Shown: positions 34,715-43,867 of the stretch, piece by piece
Layout of the letters: every line of letters begins with the position of its first letter
Position numbering within the stretch: the first letter of the stretch is position 1
Source of the DNA: DASYPP01 sp036006525
GTDB taxonomy: Bacteria; Gemmatimonadota; Gemmatimonadetes; Gemmatimonadales; GWC2-71-9
Direction: 5' to 3'
Assembly (NCBI GenBank): GCA_036006525.1
Contig: DASYPP010000109.1
Span: 1-64,000, forward strand
DNA: 64,000 nucleotides
The notes under the pieces: model-generated
Told to the model about the DNA's origin: nothing
Database searches by the model: none
The model's input: only the letters and a program-made list of their open reading frames with translations
Program-made: the position numbers and the translations under genes

Positions 34715-35723
34715 ACTGATCGGCCGGCTCCCCAAGGCGGAGCTGCACAATCATCTCGATGGCTCGCTCCGCCCTGCCACCCTGATCGAGCTGGCCCGGG
34801 AAGCGAACGTCCGGTTGCCCAGCCAGGATCCCGAGGGCATCCGGGATTTCATGCTGGTGAGCGACGCGCGCCACCTGGAGGATTATCTCGCCCGCTTCGA
34901 CATCACCGTCGCCGTGCTGCAAACGGCCGAAGCACTGGAACGGGTGGCGTACGAGATGGTAGAGGACGCGGCGCAGGACAACGTGCGCTACCTCGAGGTC
35001 CGCTACTGCCCCCACCTCTCCATTCACCGGGGACTCACCCTGGAGCAGATCCTGGATGCCGAACTCCGGGGGTTTGCCCGGGGCGAGCGAGAGTTCGGAG
35101 TGAAGACCGGCGTCATCAACTGTTCGCTCCGGCACTTTGAACCGGCCCTTTCAGAGTCGATCGCGCGGGTGTCGGTGGATTTCCGGGACGCCGGGGTCGT
35201 CGCCTTTGACCTGGCGGGCGGTGAGGCGGGCCGCCCGCCCGGGGCGCACGGCACTGCATTCGATATCGCCGCCCAGGGACAGCTGGGGATCACCGTCCAC
35301 GCGGGCGAAGCGGCCGGGTCGGAGTCGATCGCCCAGGCGATTTACCGCTGCCATGCCAACCGGATCGGCCATGGAACCCGGCTCTTCGAAGATCCCCACC
35401 TCCAGGCCTATGTCCGCGACCGGCAGATTCCGATCGAGATCAACCTGAGCAGCAACCTGCAGACCCGGGTGGTCGACGACCTGTCACGGCATCCGGTGCG
35501 GCGGTACTTCGACGCGGGACTCAACGTGACGCTGGCGACCGACAGCTGGCTGATGAGCGGCACCAGCCTTTCCCGGGAATACTGGCTGGCCCACCACGAG
35601 CTGGGATTCACCCGCGGGGAAATCGAGCAGATGATCCTGAATGGTTTTGAGGCAGCATTCCTCCCGCTGCCCGAGAAGCGGCAGCTGGTGGCCCGGGTCA
35701 GGCAGGAGATGGCCGCGCTGTGA
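34701..35723 (+). CDS. add: Adenosine deaminase
   Basis: A 340-aa zinc enzyme converting adenosine to inosine. I start at the ATG giving MLTRELIGRLPKAELHNHLDGS. Upstream in-frame residues have no family similarity. Metal and catalytic motifs are HNHLDGS, HAGEAAGSES, GHGTRLFE and ATDSWLMSGT, with the usual order. It overlaps the small ThiS-like gene upstream and the NupC gene downstream by four bases, placing deamination between nucleotide hydrolysis and nucleoside phosphorolysis. Confidence 0.9.
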   Translation: MLTRELIGRLPKAELHNHLDGSLRPATLIELAREANVRLPSQDPEGIRDFMLVSDARHLEDYLARFDITVAVLQTAEALERVAYEMVEDAAQDNVRYLEVRYCPHLSIHRGLTLEQILDAELRGFARGEREFGVKTGVINCSLRHFEPALSESIARVSVDFRDAGVVAFDLAGGEAGRPPGAHGTAFDIAAQGQLGITVHAGEAAGSESIAQAIYRCHANRIGHGTRLFEDPHLQAYVRDRQIPIEINLSSNLQTRVVDDLSRHPVRRYFDAGLNVTLATDSWLMSGTSLSREYWLAHHELGFTRGEIEQMILNGFEAAFLPLPEKRQLVARVRQEMAAL

Positions 35724-37162
35724 GCCGGTTTCGCCGCTGGGCTGAGAGCCTGGGTCGCTCCGGCATGGCGGCGCTCGTGGTGATCCTGACCGTTGTCGCG
35801 ATCTGGGTCCTGCCCGGCCGGATCTCGCAGTTGGTGGGCCAGGTCGCGCCCCGCCCGTCCCCGGACTCGGCGTCGACCCAAACGCCGGTCCTGGCGCCGC
35901 CTCGGGACAGCAGCACGGCGGCAGCGGTGGTTCACCACTCGCCGCTCAGCCGATTCACCGGGCTCATCGGAATCTCTCTCATCCTCGCCCTGGGCATTGC
36001 CCTCTCCCACAACCGGCGGGCCATCCGCTGGCGAGTCGTGGGGTGGGGACTCGGCCTGCAGCTCGCCTTCGCCATCTTTGTATTACGGGTCCCCATCGGG
36101 CAGAGCCTCTTTCGCTTGCTGGGCCAGGTGGTTACCGGCATCCTGGGTTTCTCCTTCGCCGGATCCAGTTTCGTCTTTGGCGAGCTGGGGCGGCAACACT
36201 CCAGCTTCGGCGTGGTCCTCGCGTTTCAGATCCTGCCGGCGATCATTTTCGTGTCCGCGCTGTTTGCCATTCTGTACGACCTCGGCGTCATGCAGGTGAT
36301 CGTCCAGGCGTTTGCCCTGGTCATGAGCAAGGTCATGGGGGCCAGTGGCGCGGAGAGTCTCGATGTGGCCGCCTCGATCTTCATGGGACAGACCGAGGCG
36401 CCGCTCACCATCCGGCCGTTTCTTCCCCGGCTCACCCGGTCGGAGCTGATGACCGTCATGACCTCCGGGATGGCCCACATCTCCGGCTCGATCATGGCGG
36501 CGTATATCGCGTTCGGGGTGGAGGCGCGCCACCTGCTGACCGCGGTCATCATGACCGCCCCGGGGACCATCATGATGTCCAAGCTCATGGAACCGGAGAC
36601 CGAACAACCGGAGACAAACGGCACCGTGAAGCTGGACATTCCGGTGACCGATGTAAACGTGCTGGACGCGGCCGCCCGGGGCACCAGCGAGGGGCTTCAG
36701 CTGATGCTGAACGTGATCGCCATGCTGATTGCCTTCATTGCTCTGGTCGCACTGTTGAACGGTCTCTTCGGGGTGATTCACGGACAGCTGCCCGGATTTC
36801 CCCAGAGCCTGCAGGTGGTGCTGGGATGGGTCCTCCGACCGGTCGCCTGGGTGATGGGGGTGCCATGGCAGGACAGCGGCACTATCGGTAGCCTGCTCGG
36901 CACCCGGACCGTGCTGAACGAGTTCATCGCGTACTCGCAGCTGGGACCGCTCAAGCCGGTGCTGGATCCGCGGTCGTTCACCATCGCGTCATTCGCGCTC
37001 GCCGGGTTCGCCAACTTCGGATCGGTGGGAATTCAAATCGGCGGTATCGGAGCGCTGGCTCCCAACCGGAAGGGCGACCTGGCGCGGCTCGGCCTCCGCG
37101 CCATGCTGGCGGGCACGCTGGCCAATTTCCTGTCGGCCTGTATCGCCGGGATTCTGTTGTGA
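35720..37162 (+). CDS. NupC/CNT-family nucleoside transporter
   Basis: A 480-aa inner-membrane sodium- or proton-coupled concentrative nucleoside transporter. It has an extra N-terminal hydrophobic helix (about 16-36), a low-complexity linker, then the NupC core with repeated hydrophobic helices and the family motifs SFGVVLAFQILPAI, FMGQTEAPL and NEFIAYSQL near the C-terminus. It starts at GTG, overlaps add by four bases, and would bring nucleosides released outside into the cell. Confidence 0.93.
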   Translation: MSRFRRWAESLGRSGMAALVVILTVVAIWVLPGRISQLVGQVAPRPSPDSASTQTPVLAPPRDSSTAAAVVHHSPLSRFTGLIGISLILALGIALSHNRRAIRWRVVGWGLGLQLAFAIFVLRVPIGQSLFRLLGQVVTGILGFSFAGSSFVFGELGRQHSSFGVVLAFQILPAIIFVSALFAILYDLGVMQVIVQAFALVMSKVMGASGAESLDVAASIFMGQTEAPLTIRPFLPRLTRSELMTVMTSGMAHISGSIMAAYIAFGVEARHLLTAVIMTAPGTIMMSKLMEPETEQPETNGTVKLDIPVTDVNVLDAAARGTSEGLQLMLNVIAMLIAFIALVALLNGLFGVIHGQLPGFPQSLQVVLGWVLRPVAWVMGVPWQDSGTIGSLLGTRTVLNEFIAYSQLGPLKPVLDPRSFTIASFALAGFANFGSVGIQIGGIGALAPNRKGDLARLGLRAMLAGTLANFLSACIAGILL

Positions 37163-37989
37163 GCGAGGCACAGCGGCTGGATCGATCCCGAGCGGTGATT
37201 CGCCAACGGCTGGGAGATCGGCGGCCGGTTGCCGCGGTGGTACTGGGTTCCGGTCTCGGGGTTCTGAGCAGCAAGGTCGCCAATGCGGTCCATATTCCAT
37301 ACCAGGAGATTCCTGGCTTCCCGGTCCCGTCGGTTGAGGGACATTCCGGTGAGCTGGTGGCCGGAACTCTTGCCGGCCGTGAAGTCCTGGTGCAAAGCGG
37401 CCGGTTCCACGTGTACGAGGGCCATTCGGCGGCGACGGCAGCGCTCCCGGTCCGGGTATTTGCCGCCCTGGGGATCGACACCCTCCTGCTGACCAATGCC
37501 GCGGGCGGCATCCGGCGTACCTTTGCACCCGGCACCCTGATGCTGATTGCGGACCAGGTGAACCTGAGCGGTCGCCACCCGCTCGCCGGCCCGGTACTCC
37601 CCGGCGAGGATCGGTTTCCCGACATGTCGGAGCCGTACGACGCCGAACTTTGCGCCAAGGCTCGACGAGTCGCGAAGGAGAAGGGAATTCGGCTCGCGGA
37701 AGGTGTCTACGCCGGGTTGCTGGGGCCGAGTTACGAGACGCCGGCGGAAATCCGGATGCTGGAGCGCCTGGGGGCGGATGCGGTAGGGATGTCCACCGTG
37801 CCCGAGGTGATCGTGGCGCGGGCGAGGGGCATGCGCTGTCTCGGTATCTCGACCATCACCAATGCGGCAGCGGGCATCAGCCTGACCAGGCTTTCCCATG
37901 CCGAAGTGATGAAAGCAGCGGAACTCGTGAAGAATGATCTTGCGGCGATTCTGGAAGGAGTCATTGAAGGACTGGGGACTAAGGACTAG
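37159..37989 (+). CDS. Purine nucleoside phosphorylase (trimeric type)
   Basis: A 276-aa enzyme that splits purine nucleosides with phosphate into base and ribose-1-phosphate. Family motifs are VLGSGLG (phosphate loop), GRFHVYEGHS, TNAAGGIR, GPSYETPAEI, GMSTVPEV and TNAAAG. It starts at GTG and overlaps the transporter by four bases, completing the salvage operon. The C-terminal residues EGLGTKD are encoded by the AAGGACT repeat, the same tail as endonuclease IV, so the repeat has grown into or formed the end of the gene. Confidence 0.93.
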   Translation: MSEAQRLDRSRAVIRQRLGDRRPVAAVVLGSGLGVLSSKVANAVHIPYQEIPGFPVPSVEGHSGELVAGTLAGREVLVQSGRFHVYEGHSAATAALPVRVFAALGIDTLLLTNAAGGIRRTFAPGTLMLIADQVNLSGRHPLAGPVLPGEDRFPDMSEPYDAELCAKARRVAKEKGIRLAEGVYAGLLGPSYETPAEIRMLERLGADAVGMSTVPEVIVARARGMRCLGISTITNAAAGISLTRLSHAEVMKAAELVKNDLAAILEGVIEGLGTKD

Positions 37990-38000
37990 GGACTAAGGAA
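37964..38000. repeat. AAGGACT array spanning two convergent stop codons
   Basis: A short array of AAGGACT-type units (GAAGGACTGGGGACTAAGGAC and onward) contains the stop of purine nucleoside phosphorylase (TAG at 37987-37989) and the reverse-strand stop of thiD (TAG read from 37995-37993). No separate complementary arm is seen. Confidence 0.8.
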
Positions 38001-38796
38001 TTATGCGGTGATTTACCGGTCCGTGGCCTTTGCCGAGTGGAGCAGCCGTTTCAATGGCACGATGGACATAGCCGAGGCCATCTTCCACTGCCTGGTCCAG
38101 GCGTCGGCCCAGGGCCAGTCCGGCGGTGATCGCGGCGGACAGGGTGCAGCCGGTGCCGTGAGTGCTGCCGGAATTGATGCGCCGGTGGGTGAAACGGCGA
38201 GCCATGCCGGGGAGGACCAGCAGGTCGACGATGCTGTCTCCGTCGAGGTGGCCGCCTTTGATCAGCGCCGCCCCGGCGCCCATCTCCAGCAGGCGGCGTC
38301 CGGCCGCTTCCATCTGATCCGGATCGCGCACCCTGCTGCCGGTCAGCACCTCGGCTTCGTCCAGGTTCGGCGTCACCAGGGCGGCGAGTGGGAGCAGATC
38401 CTTCTGGAGCGCGGACTCCGCGTCGGTTGCCAGCAGGCGGTCGCCCGCCGTCGCCACCATGACCGGGTCGAGCACGTAGTGGCGCCAATCGCGCGCCCGG
38501 ATCTCCCGTGCCACGAGCCGGATCAGGGCCGCGGTCGCCAGCATCCCGGTCTTGAGGGCGGCGGGCGGCAGGTCCTCGGCGACGGCAGCAATCTGGGCCG
38601 AAACGATGTCGTCGGGTACCAGGTGGACGGCGCGGACGCCGACGGTATTCTGCGCCGTGATTGCCACGATCACGCTGGTGCCGTGCACGCCGAACTGATG
38701 AAAGGTCTTGAGATCGGCCTGGATGCCGGCGCCGCCGCCGGAATCGGACCCGGCGATCGTCAGGGCGATGGGGGGAGGAATGAGATTCGTAGCCAT
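37993..38796 (-). CDS. thiD: Hydroxymethylpyrimidine/phosphomethylpyrimidine kinase
   Basis: A 267-aa ribokinase-fold enzyme that phosphorylates HMP and HMP-P in thiamine synthesis. It shows ALTIAGSDSGGGAGIQADLKTF at the N-terminus, TAQNTVGV, VMVATAGDRLLA, TPNLDEAEVLTG, GGHLDGD and HGTGCTLSAAI with the catalytic aspartate region. The ATG chosen has a weak upstream site, and a GTG two codons upstream is also possible. No thiamine (TPP) riboswitch is evident upstream. The stop codon lies inside the AAGGACT array. Confidence 0.93.
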   Translation of the reverse strand: MATNLIPPPIALTIAGSDSGGGAGIQADLKTFHQFGVHGTSVIVAITAQNTVGVRAVHLVPDDIVSAQIAAVAEDLPPAALKTGMLATAALIRLVAREIRARDWRHYVLDPVMVATAGDRLLATDAESALQKDLLPLAALVTPNLDEAEVLTGSRVRDPDQMEAAGRRLLEMGAGAALIKGGHLDGDSIVDLLVLPGMARRFTHRRINSGSTHGTGCTLSAAITAGLALGRRLDQAVEDGLGYVHRAIETAAPLGKGHGPVNHRIIP

Positions 38797-38841
38797 CTTC
38801 ACTCAAGGTAAAACGATGGGCTTCCCGAGGCAGCGGCGCGC

Positions 38842-39603
38842 ATGGCCAGTTCGCTCCTGACGGTCGTTCGCGATCTGCAGCGCCCGCGAGGGCGGGAGCG
38901 GCGCGAACTGACTCTCGCTGAAGGCGTGCGCCTGGTCGAAGAGGCCGTGGGGCGAGGTATCGAGATCACCGGGGCAGTGGTCTCTCCCGCGCTGGAAAAA
39001 GGAGCCCGGGGGGTTGCCCTCCTCGCGTCCCTGGCCCGGAATGCCATCCGGGTCGAGCGGGTGAGTGACAAGGACCTGGCGACGGTGGCGGAGACCGAAC
39101 ATCCCCAGGGCGTGATCGCCATCGTGCGTCCCCGGCAGTGGGCGTTCAAGGATCTCGACGTATCCCGAAAACCTGCCGTGCTGGTACTGGATGGGATCCA
39201 GGATCCGGGCAACGTCGGCACGCTGCTTCGTACCGCGCAGGGCCTGGGCGCCGCCGGCGTGATCGCCCTGCCGGGCACCGTCGAGCTGGCCAATCCCAAA
39301 GTGGTGCGCGGCAGCATGGGCGCCCTGTTCTCGCTCCCCGCAGTGGTGGCCACCGCGGACGAGGTCCTGGAATGGTGCAAGGCGCGCAAATGCCAGCTGC
39401 TCATCGCCGCCGCCGATGGAGAGTCGCTGGGCAAATCGCCGTTGCCGCGGCCGGCCGCCATCGTGCTGGGTAACGAAGGGGCAGGGGTGTCTCCCGGACT
39501 CCGGGCGGCCGGGCGCGCGGTGGCGATTCCGCTTGCCGCCGGGACCGAATCACTCAACGTGGCCGTCGCCGGAGGCATTCTCCTTTATGAGGTCCTCAAG
39601 TGA
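38842..39603 (+). CDS. SpoU/TrmH-family RNA methyltransferase
   Basis: A 253-aa 2'-O-ribose methyltransferase of the SPOUT superfamily. The N-terminal substrate-binding domain (about 1-100) contains TLAEGVRLVEEAVGRG. The catalytic trefoil knot carries LDGIQDPGNVGTLLRTA (motif 1), VLGNEGAGVSP (motif 2) and IPLAAGTESLNVAVAGG (motif 3). The target could be 23S rRNA (RlmB-like) or tRNA. The site cannot be decided here. It is followed by the prepilin peptidase, whose GTG start overlaps its stop. Confidence 0.92.
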   Translation: MASSLLTVVRDLQRPRGRERRELTLAEGVRLVEEAVGRGIEITGAVVSPALEKGARGVALLASLARNAIRVERVSDKDLATVAETEHPQGVIAIVRPRQWAFKDLDVSRKPAVLVLDGIQDPGNVGTLLRTAQGLGAAGVIALPGTVELANPKVVRGSMGALFSLPAVVATADEVLEWCKARKCQLLIAAADGESLGKSPLPRPAAIVLGNEGAGVSPGLRAAGRAVAIPLAAGTESLNVAVAGGILLYEVLK

Positions 39604-40373
39604 GCGATGAAACCCTGGTGGTGGCCTTCGCCGGCCTGGTCGGCGCCATCATCGGCAGCTTTCTCAACGTCTGCATTCTCCGGTTGCCGTCCAACCAGTC
39701 GGTCGTCCGGCCGCCCTCGCGCTGCCCCAAGTGCGGCCAGGGGGTGCGCTGGTACGACAACATCCCGGTGCTCTCCTGGTTGCTGTTGCGGGGCCGGTGT
39801 CGCCATTGCCAAAACCCCATTTCGATCCAGTATCCCCTGATCGAGCTGGCGACCGCCCTGATCTGGGCGGCATGCGCCTACCACTATGGCTATGAGCTCG
39901 ATGCGATCAGGGCGGCGGTGTTCTTCACCCTGCTGCTCGGTATCGCCATGACCGATGCCCGGGAATACATCATTCCGGACGAATTCTCGCTGGGTGGCCT
40001 GGTGCTAGGCCTGGGGCTGAGCCTGATCCACGGATTGCCCGGGCTTTATCCCGCGCTGCTGGGTGCAGCGGTGGGTTTCGTGACCCTCTGGATCATCGCG
40101 GAACTCGGCAAGCGGGCGTTCAAGAAGGAGGCGATGGGTGGCGGCGACATCAAGATGATGGCGATGGTCGGCGCCTTTATCGGTTGGCAGGGCGTGTTCC
40201 TCACGATCTTCCTGGGCTCGGTGGTCGGCACGCTCATTTTCGGACCAATGGCGCTCATCGGCCGGAAGAAGGAAGTCCCCTTCGGGATATTCCTGGCGCT
40301 GGGGGCGGTGGTGACATTCCTCTGGGGCGGCTGGCTGCTCGATTGGTATCGCCACTATTTGAGTGGCACCTGA
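39600..40373 (+). CDS. Prepilin peptidase (A24 family, PilD/GspO type)
   Basis: A 257-aa inner-membrane aspartic protease/methylase that processes type IV pilin or type II secretion pseudopilins. It has the N-terminal hydrophobic helix with GSFLNVCILRLP, the two Cys pairs (CPKCG and CRHC) around a YDNIPVLSWLLLRG segment, the first catalytic Asp in AMTDAREYIIPDE, and the GGGDIK motif with the second Asp. Start is GTG, overlapping the preceding gene. No other pilus genes are near. Confidence 0.93.
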   Translation: MSDETLVVAFAGLVGAIIGSFLNVCILRLPSNQSVVRPPSRCPKCGQGVRWYDNIPVLSWLLLRGRCRHCQNPISIQYPLIELATALIWAACAYHYGYELDAIRAAVFFTLLLGIAMTDAREYIIPDEFSLGGLVLGLGLSLIHGLPGLYPALLGAAVGFVTLWIIAELGKRAFKKEAMGGGDIKMMAMVGAFIGWQGVFLTIFLGSVVGTLIFGPMALIGRKKEVPFGIFLALGAVVTFLWGGWLLDWYRHYLSGT

Positions 40374-40400
40374 GGGATCAGGCTGAGGGCGAGGAGAACC

Positions 40401-40444
40401 GCACACCACAGAGATGCAGAGGTACCCAGAGGTTGCCGCAGAGG
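40401..40444. repeat. CAGAGG-type array upstream of the metalloprotease gene
   Basis: A short iteration of the motif CACAGAGATGCAGAGG, then CCCAGAGG and CGCAGAGG lies in the gap before 40545. It resembles one arm of the other gap arrays. A matching complement is not obvious close by. Confidence 0.6.
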
Positions 40445-40544
40445 AAAGCGACAGGAATTGTTCTTCTTTGCGACTTCGCGCCTTTGGGTCAGGCAGTTGC
40501 AGGCCTCTACCCTCCGCTTTGTTCGCAAGGACCTCAGGAGGCGG

Positions 40545-41747
40545 ATGAAGAACCGTAATGCAGTTCCGATGGCCTGCCTTGTTCTCACACTTGCCTGCCG
40601 CGGCGAGGCCCGCGCTCCCGAGCGCGATGACCTCAGGTCCCTGGTGGACAGTCTCCAGCCATCGGTGGAACGGGCCGTCGGGCTCAAGTTCAAGGCGCCG
40701 ATCACGGTGGCGACCCGGAACCGCGACCAGTTGCGCACGTTTCTTCTCGAAAAAGTCGACGAGGAGCTGCCGCCCGCGCGGTTGCACGGCACCGAATACG
40801 CGTATCGGCTGCTGGGACTCCTGCCCGACACCCTGGACCTGGAGAAGTTCCTGGTGGCTCTGCTCACCGAGCAGGTCGCCGGGTTCTACGATCCGCGAAC
40901 CGCAACGTTGTATGGCATGGAAGGCTACGATCGCGCCAAGCTGACGCTGATCATGGCCCACGAGATGGTGCACGCGCTGCAACACCAGTACCTGCCGCTC
41001 GATTCCATTCTTCAGCCGCAGGCCGATGACGACCGGCAGGTCGCCGCCCAGGCCATCCTCGAGGGCCAGGCCACCATCGCGTCGGTCAAGGCGCTATTGC
41101 CGGAGGGGATGACAATTCCGCCCGAGCTATGGAGCCAGTCCCGCGACATGCTGGCGGACGCCCAGTCTTCCATGCCGCTCTTCGCCAACGCCCCACTGGT
41201 GATCCGGGAGGAGCTGCTCTTCCCGTATCTGGCCGGCGCGGACTTCATGATGTGGTGGTCCCAGTCGGCCCACAGCGACACTCTGCCGTACGGCCCGCTG
41301 ATGCCGCGCTCCAGCGAGCAAATCCTCCAGCCGGAACGATACTCCGCCGGCGATGAACCCATGGCACTGCGCTTCGTCGGCCAGGACGATGCGCTGTTCG
41401 AAAACACCCTGGGTGACCTCACCATCCGAATCCTGGCCGCCCAGCTCGCCGGGGCGCCGGAGATTGCAGCGAAACTCACCCTGGGATGGCGGGGCGATCG
41501 CTTTCGGGTCTACGACACGCCGTCAGGCCCCGCGTTGATATGGGTGATCGCCTGGGATGACGAAACCGCTGCCGACCGCTTTGAACGCGGGACCGGCGCC
41601 GCGCTCGTTGCGCGTTCCCGGCCCGACTATCGAAACGACCTGGTGAGATCCGTGGTGGGGGGAGTGCGGGCGACGCGCATCGTGCTTGCTCCTGTCGGCT
41701 GGATGAGGTGGCTGAACCTGCCGCAGGTGATGAGTACTGGGTACTGA
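40545..41747 (+). CDS. Putative zinc metallopeptidase lipoprotein (HEMVHALQHQ)
   Basis: A 400-aa lipoprotein. It starts at the ATG preceded by AGGAGG. Its signal ends in the lipobox TLAC. An HExxH zinc motif in AHEMVHALQHQ lies near residue 145, and a nearby EGQATIA segment could supply the third ligand as in gluzincin-like proteases. The rest shows no domain I can name. The last residues (STGY) fall in the GTACTGN array that follows. Function is unknown beyond likely peptidase. Confidence 0.7.
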   Translation: MKNRNAVPMACLVLTLACRGEARAPERDDLRSLVDSLQPSVERAVGLKFKAPITVATRNRDQLRTFLLEKVDEELPPARLHGTEYAYRLLGLLPDTLDLEKFLVALLTEQVAGFYDPRTATLYGMEGYDRAKLTLIMAHEMVHALQHQYLPLDSILQPQADDDRQVAAQAILEGQATIASVKALLPEGMTIPPELWSQSRDMLADAQSSMPLFANAPLVIREELLFPYLAGADFMMWWSQSAHSDTLPYGPLMPRSSEQILQPERYSAGDEPMALRFVGQDDALFENTLGDLTIRILAAQLAGAPEIAAKLTLGWRGDRFRVYDTPSGPALIWVIAWDDETAADRFERGTGAALVARSRPDYRNDLVRSVVGGVRATRIVLAPVGWMRWLNLPQVMSTGY

Positions 41748-41821
41748 GTACTGCGTACTGAATTCCGGAGATTGAAACACCCCAGATCAGCACCCAGCAC
41801 CCAGTACCCAGTCCCAGCACC
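41727..41821. repeat. GTACTGN inverted array
   Basis: The left arm (about 41733-41761) has GTACTGG, GTACTGA, GTACTGC and GTACTGA. The right arm (about 41787-41821) carries CACCCAGCACCCAGTACCCAG, which pairs imperfectly. It contains the stop of the metalloprotease gene (41745-41747). The remainder of the gap to ffh has no gene. Confidence 0.8.
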
Positions 41822-42185
41822 TTTTGTATGGCACGAAGAAGCCGCCGCGATGCACAACGAGCCGCTGCCAGGCCGGTGTGGCGCGATTGGAGACAATGCG
41901 TGCCATAGGACTCGGGATAGCACAGGTCTTCACAGAGGCGGTAACCACAAACGCGCACGACATAGTCAGGAAAACGCAGCCATCGCTGCCCCCCTCCCCA
42001 TAGCTGTTGCTGTTTCAGTCATTGCCGGTCTCCGTGCAGCCTTCGTGTACTCCGTGACTCCGTGGTCAATTCCTGGGAAGAGCTCTCCCCCTTGGGAGCT
42101 ATCCTCGCTCCCCAGCACGGCTTACCTCATCTCGACGGGTCCCGCGAAGCCGCCCGCAAGACCAAGGCTAACCCCTATCCCCGAC
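41822..42185. other. Gap between the metalloprotease gene and ffh, no gene seen
   Basis: About 360 bp. I find no convincing small gene and no 4.5S RNA (no conserved GGAAGGAAGCAGCC-like core). It contains ACGGAGT-type iterations near 42040-42066 (CCGTGACTCCGTGG) and a few short direct repeats. Confidence 0.6.
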
Positions 42186-42215
42186 TTGATTTACCCCCAC
42201 CCCTAAGGGTATTAT
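42186..42215 (+). promoter_or_regulatory. Promoter of ffh, possibly leaderless
   Basis: TTGATT (42186-42191), 18-bp spacer and TATTAT (42210-42215). A transcript would start about 7 bases later, just 2-4 bases before the ffh ATG at 42225. There is no clear ribosome-binding site, so the mRNA may be leaderless. Confidence 0.6.
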
Positions 42216-42224
42216 GGTCGGCTT

Positions 42225-43559
42225 ATGTTTGACGAGCTTTCTTCCAAGCTCAACGCCGCGCTGCAGAAGCTCACCGGTCGGGGTGTCCTCAACGAGGAAG
42301 CCGTCACCGAAGGGCTCAGAGAAATACGCCGGGTCCTGCTCGAAGCCGATGTCAGCTTCGACCTGACCCGCGAGTTTCTGGAGCGGGTCCGAGAGCAAGC
42401 GGTCGGTGTCGCGGCGCTGAAGGCGGTGCGTCCGGGACAGCAGTTGGTCAAGATCGTCTATGACGAGCTGGTCAAGCTGCTGGGTGAGAAACAGGCCCCG
42501 ATCGCCTACGCGACGGTGCCGCCGACCATCATCCTGGTCGTGGGGCTGCAAGGTTCCGGCAAGACGACTACCGCCGGCAAGCTCGCTAAGCGGCTGAAGC
42601 TGGAACAAAAGGCGCCCTTTTTGGTGGCCGCCGACGTGTATCGCCCCGCCGCGGTGGACCAGCTGGTCACCCTGGCGAAGCAGGTGGATGTCGGGGTGCA
42701 CGCCGAGCCGGGCGTCACCGACGTTCCGGGGATCGTCAAGCGGGCCCTGGTGGCCGCGGAAAAGGCCCGGGCGCGCACCGTGATCGTGGATACCGCCGGG
42801 CGGCTCCAGATCGACGACGCCATGATGGCGGAGTTGCAGGGGCTCAAGGCCGCGATCAAGCCGCACGAGATCCTGCTGGTGGCGGACGGCATGACCGGCC
42901 AGGACGCGGTGCGGATCGCGTCCGGTTTCCACGAGGCGCTCGGCATCACCGGCGTGGTGCTGACCAAGATGGACGGCGACGCGCGGGGTGGTGCGGCCCT
43001 CTCCATCTACGGAATAACCAAAGCGCCGATCAAGTACATCGGGGTGGGGGAAAAGCTCGATGCGCTGGAGCCCTTCCATCCCGAGCGGATGGCCGGGCGG
43101 ATCCTCCAGCAGGGCGACGTGCTCTCGCTGGTCGAGAAGGCCCAGTCCACCGTGGACGCGGCCGAGGCCGAGAAGCTGGCCAAGAAGGCCACCTCTAAGA
43201 AGGGAATGGATCTGGGCGATTTTCTTACCGCCATGAAACAGATCCAGAAAATGGGGCCGCTCAAGAACGTGCTGGGCATGCTGCCGGGGGTGAATCCCGC
43301 CATGCTGTCGGCCGCCAAGGTCGACGACAAGAAGATCAAGCACGTGGAAGCCATCGTGCTGTCGATGACCGCCCGGGAACGCACCGAACCGGACCTGATC
43401 AACGGGTCGCGCCGGATGCGCATCGCGAAAGGCTCCGGGCGCTCGGTGCAGGAAGTGAATCAGCTGCTGGCGCAGTTCAAGCAGATGCAGAAAATGATGA
43501 AGGGCGGCGGCAAGGGCATTCGTTCGATGATGGGCAAAGGATTTCCTGGTATGGGATAA
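42225..43559 (+). CDS. ffh: Signal recognition particle GTPase Ffh
   Basis: A 444-aa SRP54-type GTPase. The N domain (about 1-90) is followed by the G domain with GLQGSGKTTTAGKLA, DVYRPAAVDQL, DTAGRLQ, LTKMDGDARGGAAL and ITKAPI, then the methionine-rich M domain with GSRRMRIAKGSG and a C-terminal GGGKG tail. It targets membrane and secreted proteins to the translocon. It heads the standard ffh-rpsP-rimM-trmD-rplS-rnhB operon. Confidence 0.97.
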   Translation: MFDELSSKLNAALQKLTGRGVLNEEAVTEGLREIRRVLLEADVSFDLTREFLERVREQAVGVAALKAVRPGQQLVKIVYDELVKLLGEKQAPIAYATVPPTIILVVGLQGSGKTTTAGKLAKRLKLEQKAPFLVAADVYRPAAVDQLVTLAKQVDVGVHAEPGVTDVPGIVKRALVAAEKARARTVIVDTAGRLQIDDAMMAELQGLKAAIKPHEILLVADGMTGQDAVRIASGFHEALGITGVVLTKMDGDARGGAALSIYGITKAPIKYIGVGEKLDALEPFHPERMAGRILQQGDVLSLVEKAQSTVDAAEAEKLAKKATSKKGMDLGDFLTAMKQIQKMGPLKNVLGMLPGVNPAMLSAAKVDDKKIKHVEAIVLSMTARERTEPDLINGSRRMRIAKGSGRSVQEVNQLLAQFKQMQKMMKGGGKGIRSMMGKGFPGMG

Positions 43560-43572
43560 GGGCGGGTCACTC

Positions 43573-43606
43573 GGACCTGTCACTTGTCATCTGTCACTTG
43601 TCACTA
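43573..43606. repeat. CTGTCACTTGTCA array between ffh and rpsP
   Basis: Iterated CTGTCACTTGTCATCTGTCACTTGTCACT-type sequence (unit about 7-8 bp) in the 59-bp gap before rpsP. There is no second arm, so it may be a single-sided relic or a spacer. Confidence 0.65.
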
Positions 43607-43618
43607 TTTGGATGGTCT

Positions 43619-43867
43619 ATGGCAACTCGTATTCGCCTGCGTCGCGTGGGCCGCAAGGGATTGGCGCTGTACCGGATCGTGATCGCGGACAAGGAAGCCC
43701 CCCGCGACGGGCGGTTCATTGAAACGATCGGCACCTACCAGCCCAAGGCGGACAAGAACCCGGTCACGGTGGACGCCGAGAAGGCGCGCGCCTGGATGGC
43801 CAAGGGCGCTACGCCGACGGAGACGGTCGCTTCGCTTCTGAAGAAGGCTGGGGTCTTTGCGAAATAG
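43619..43867 (+). CDS. rpsP: 30S ribosomal protein S16
   Basis: An 82-aa protein, the normal length for S16. The start is the ATG giving MATRIRLRRVGRKG. Upstream in-frame sequence is repeat. It has the S16 pattern LYRIVIADKEAPRDGRFIETIGTY. S16 helps 30S subunit assembly. It lies between ffh and rimM as in most bacteria, and the usual KH-domain protein between rpsP and rimM is absent. Confidence 0.97.
   Translation: MATRIRLRRVGRKGLALYRIVIADKEAPRDGRFIETIGTYQPKADKNPVTVDAEKARAWMAKGATPTETVASLLKKAGVFAK

Noticed and set aside
41822..42185. 4.5S RNA (ffs) near ffh
   Set aside because: The conserved GGAAGGAAGCAGCC-type loop and the expected hairpin are not present in this gap.
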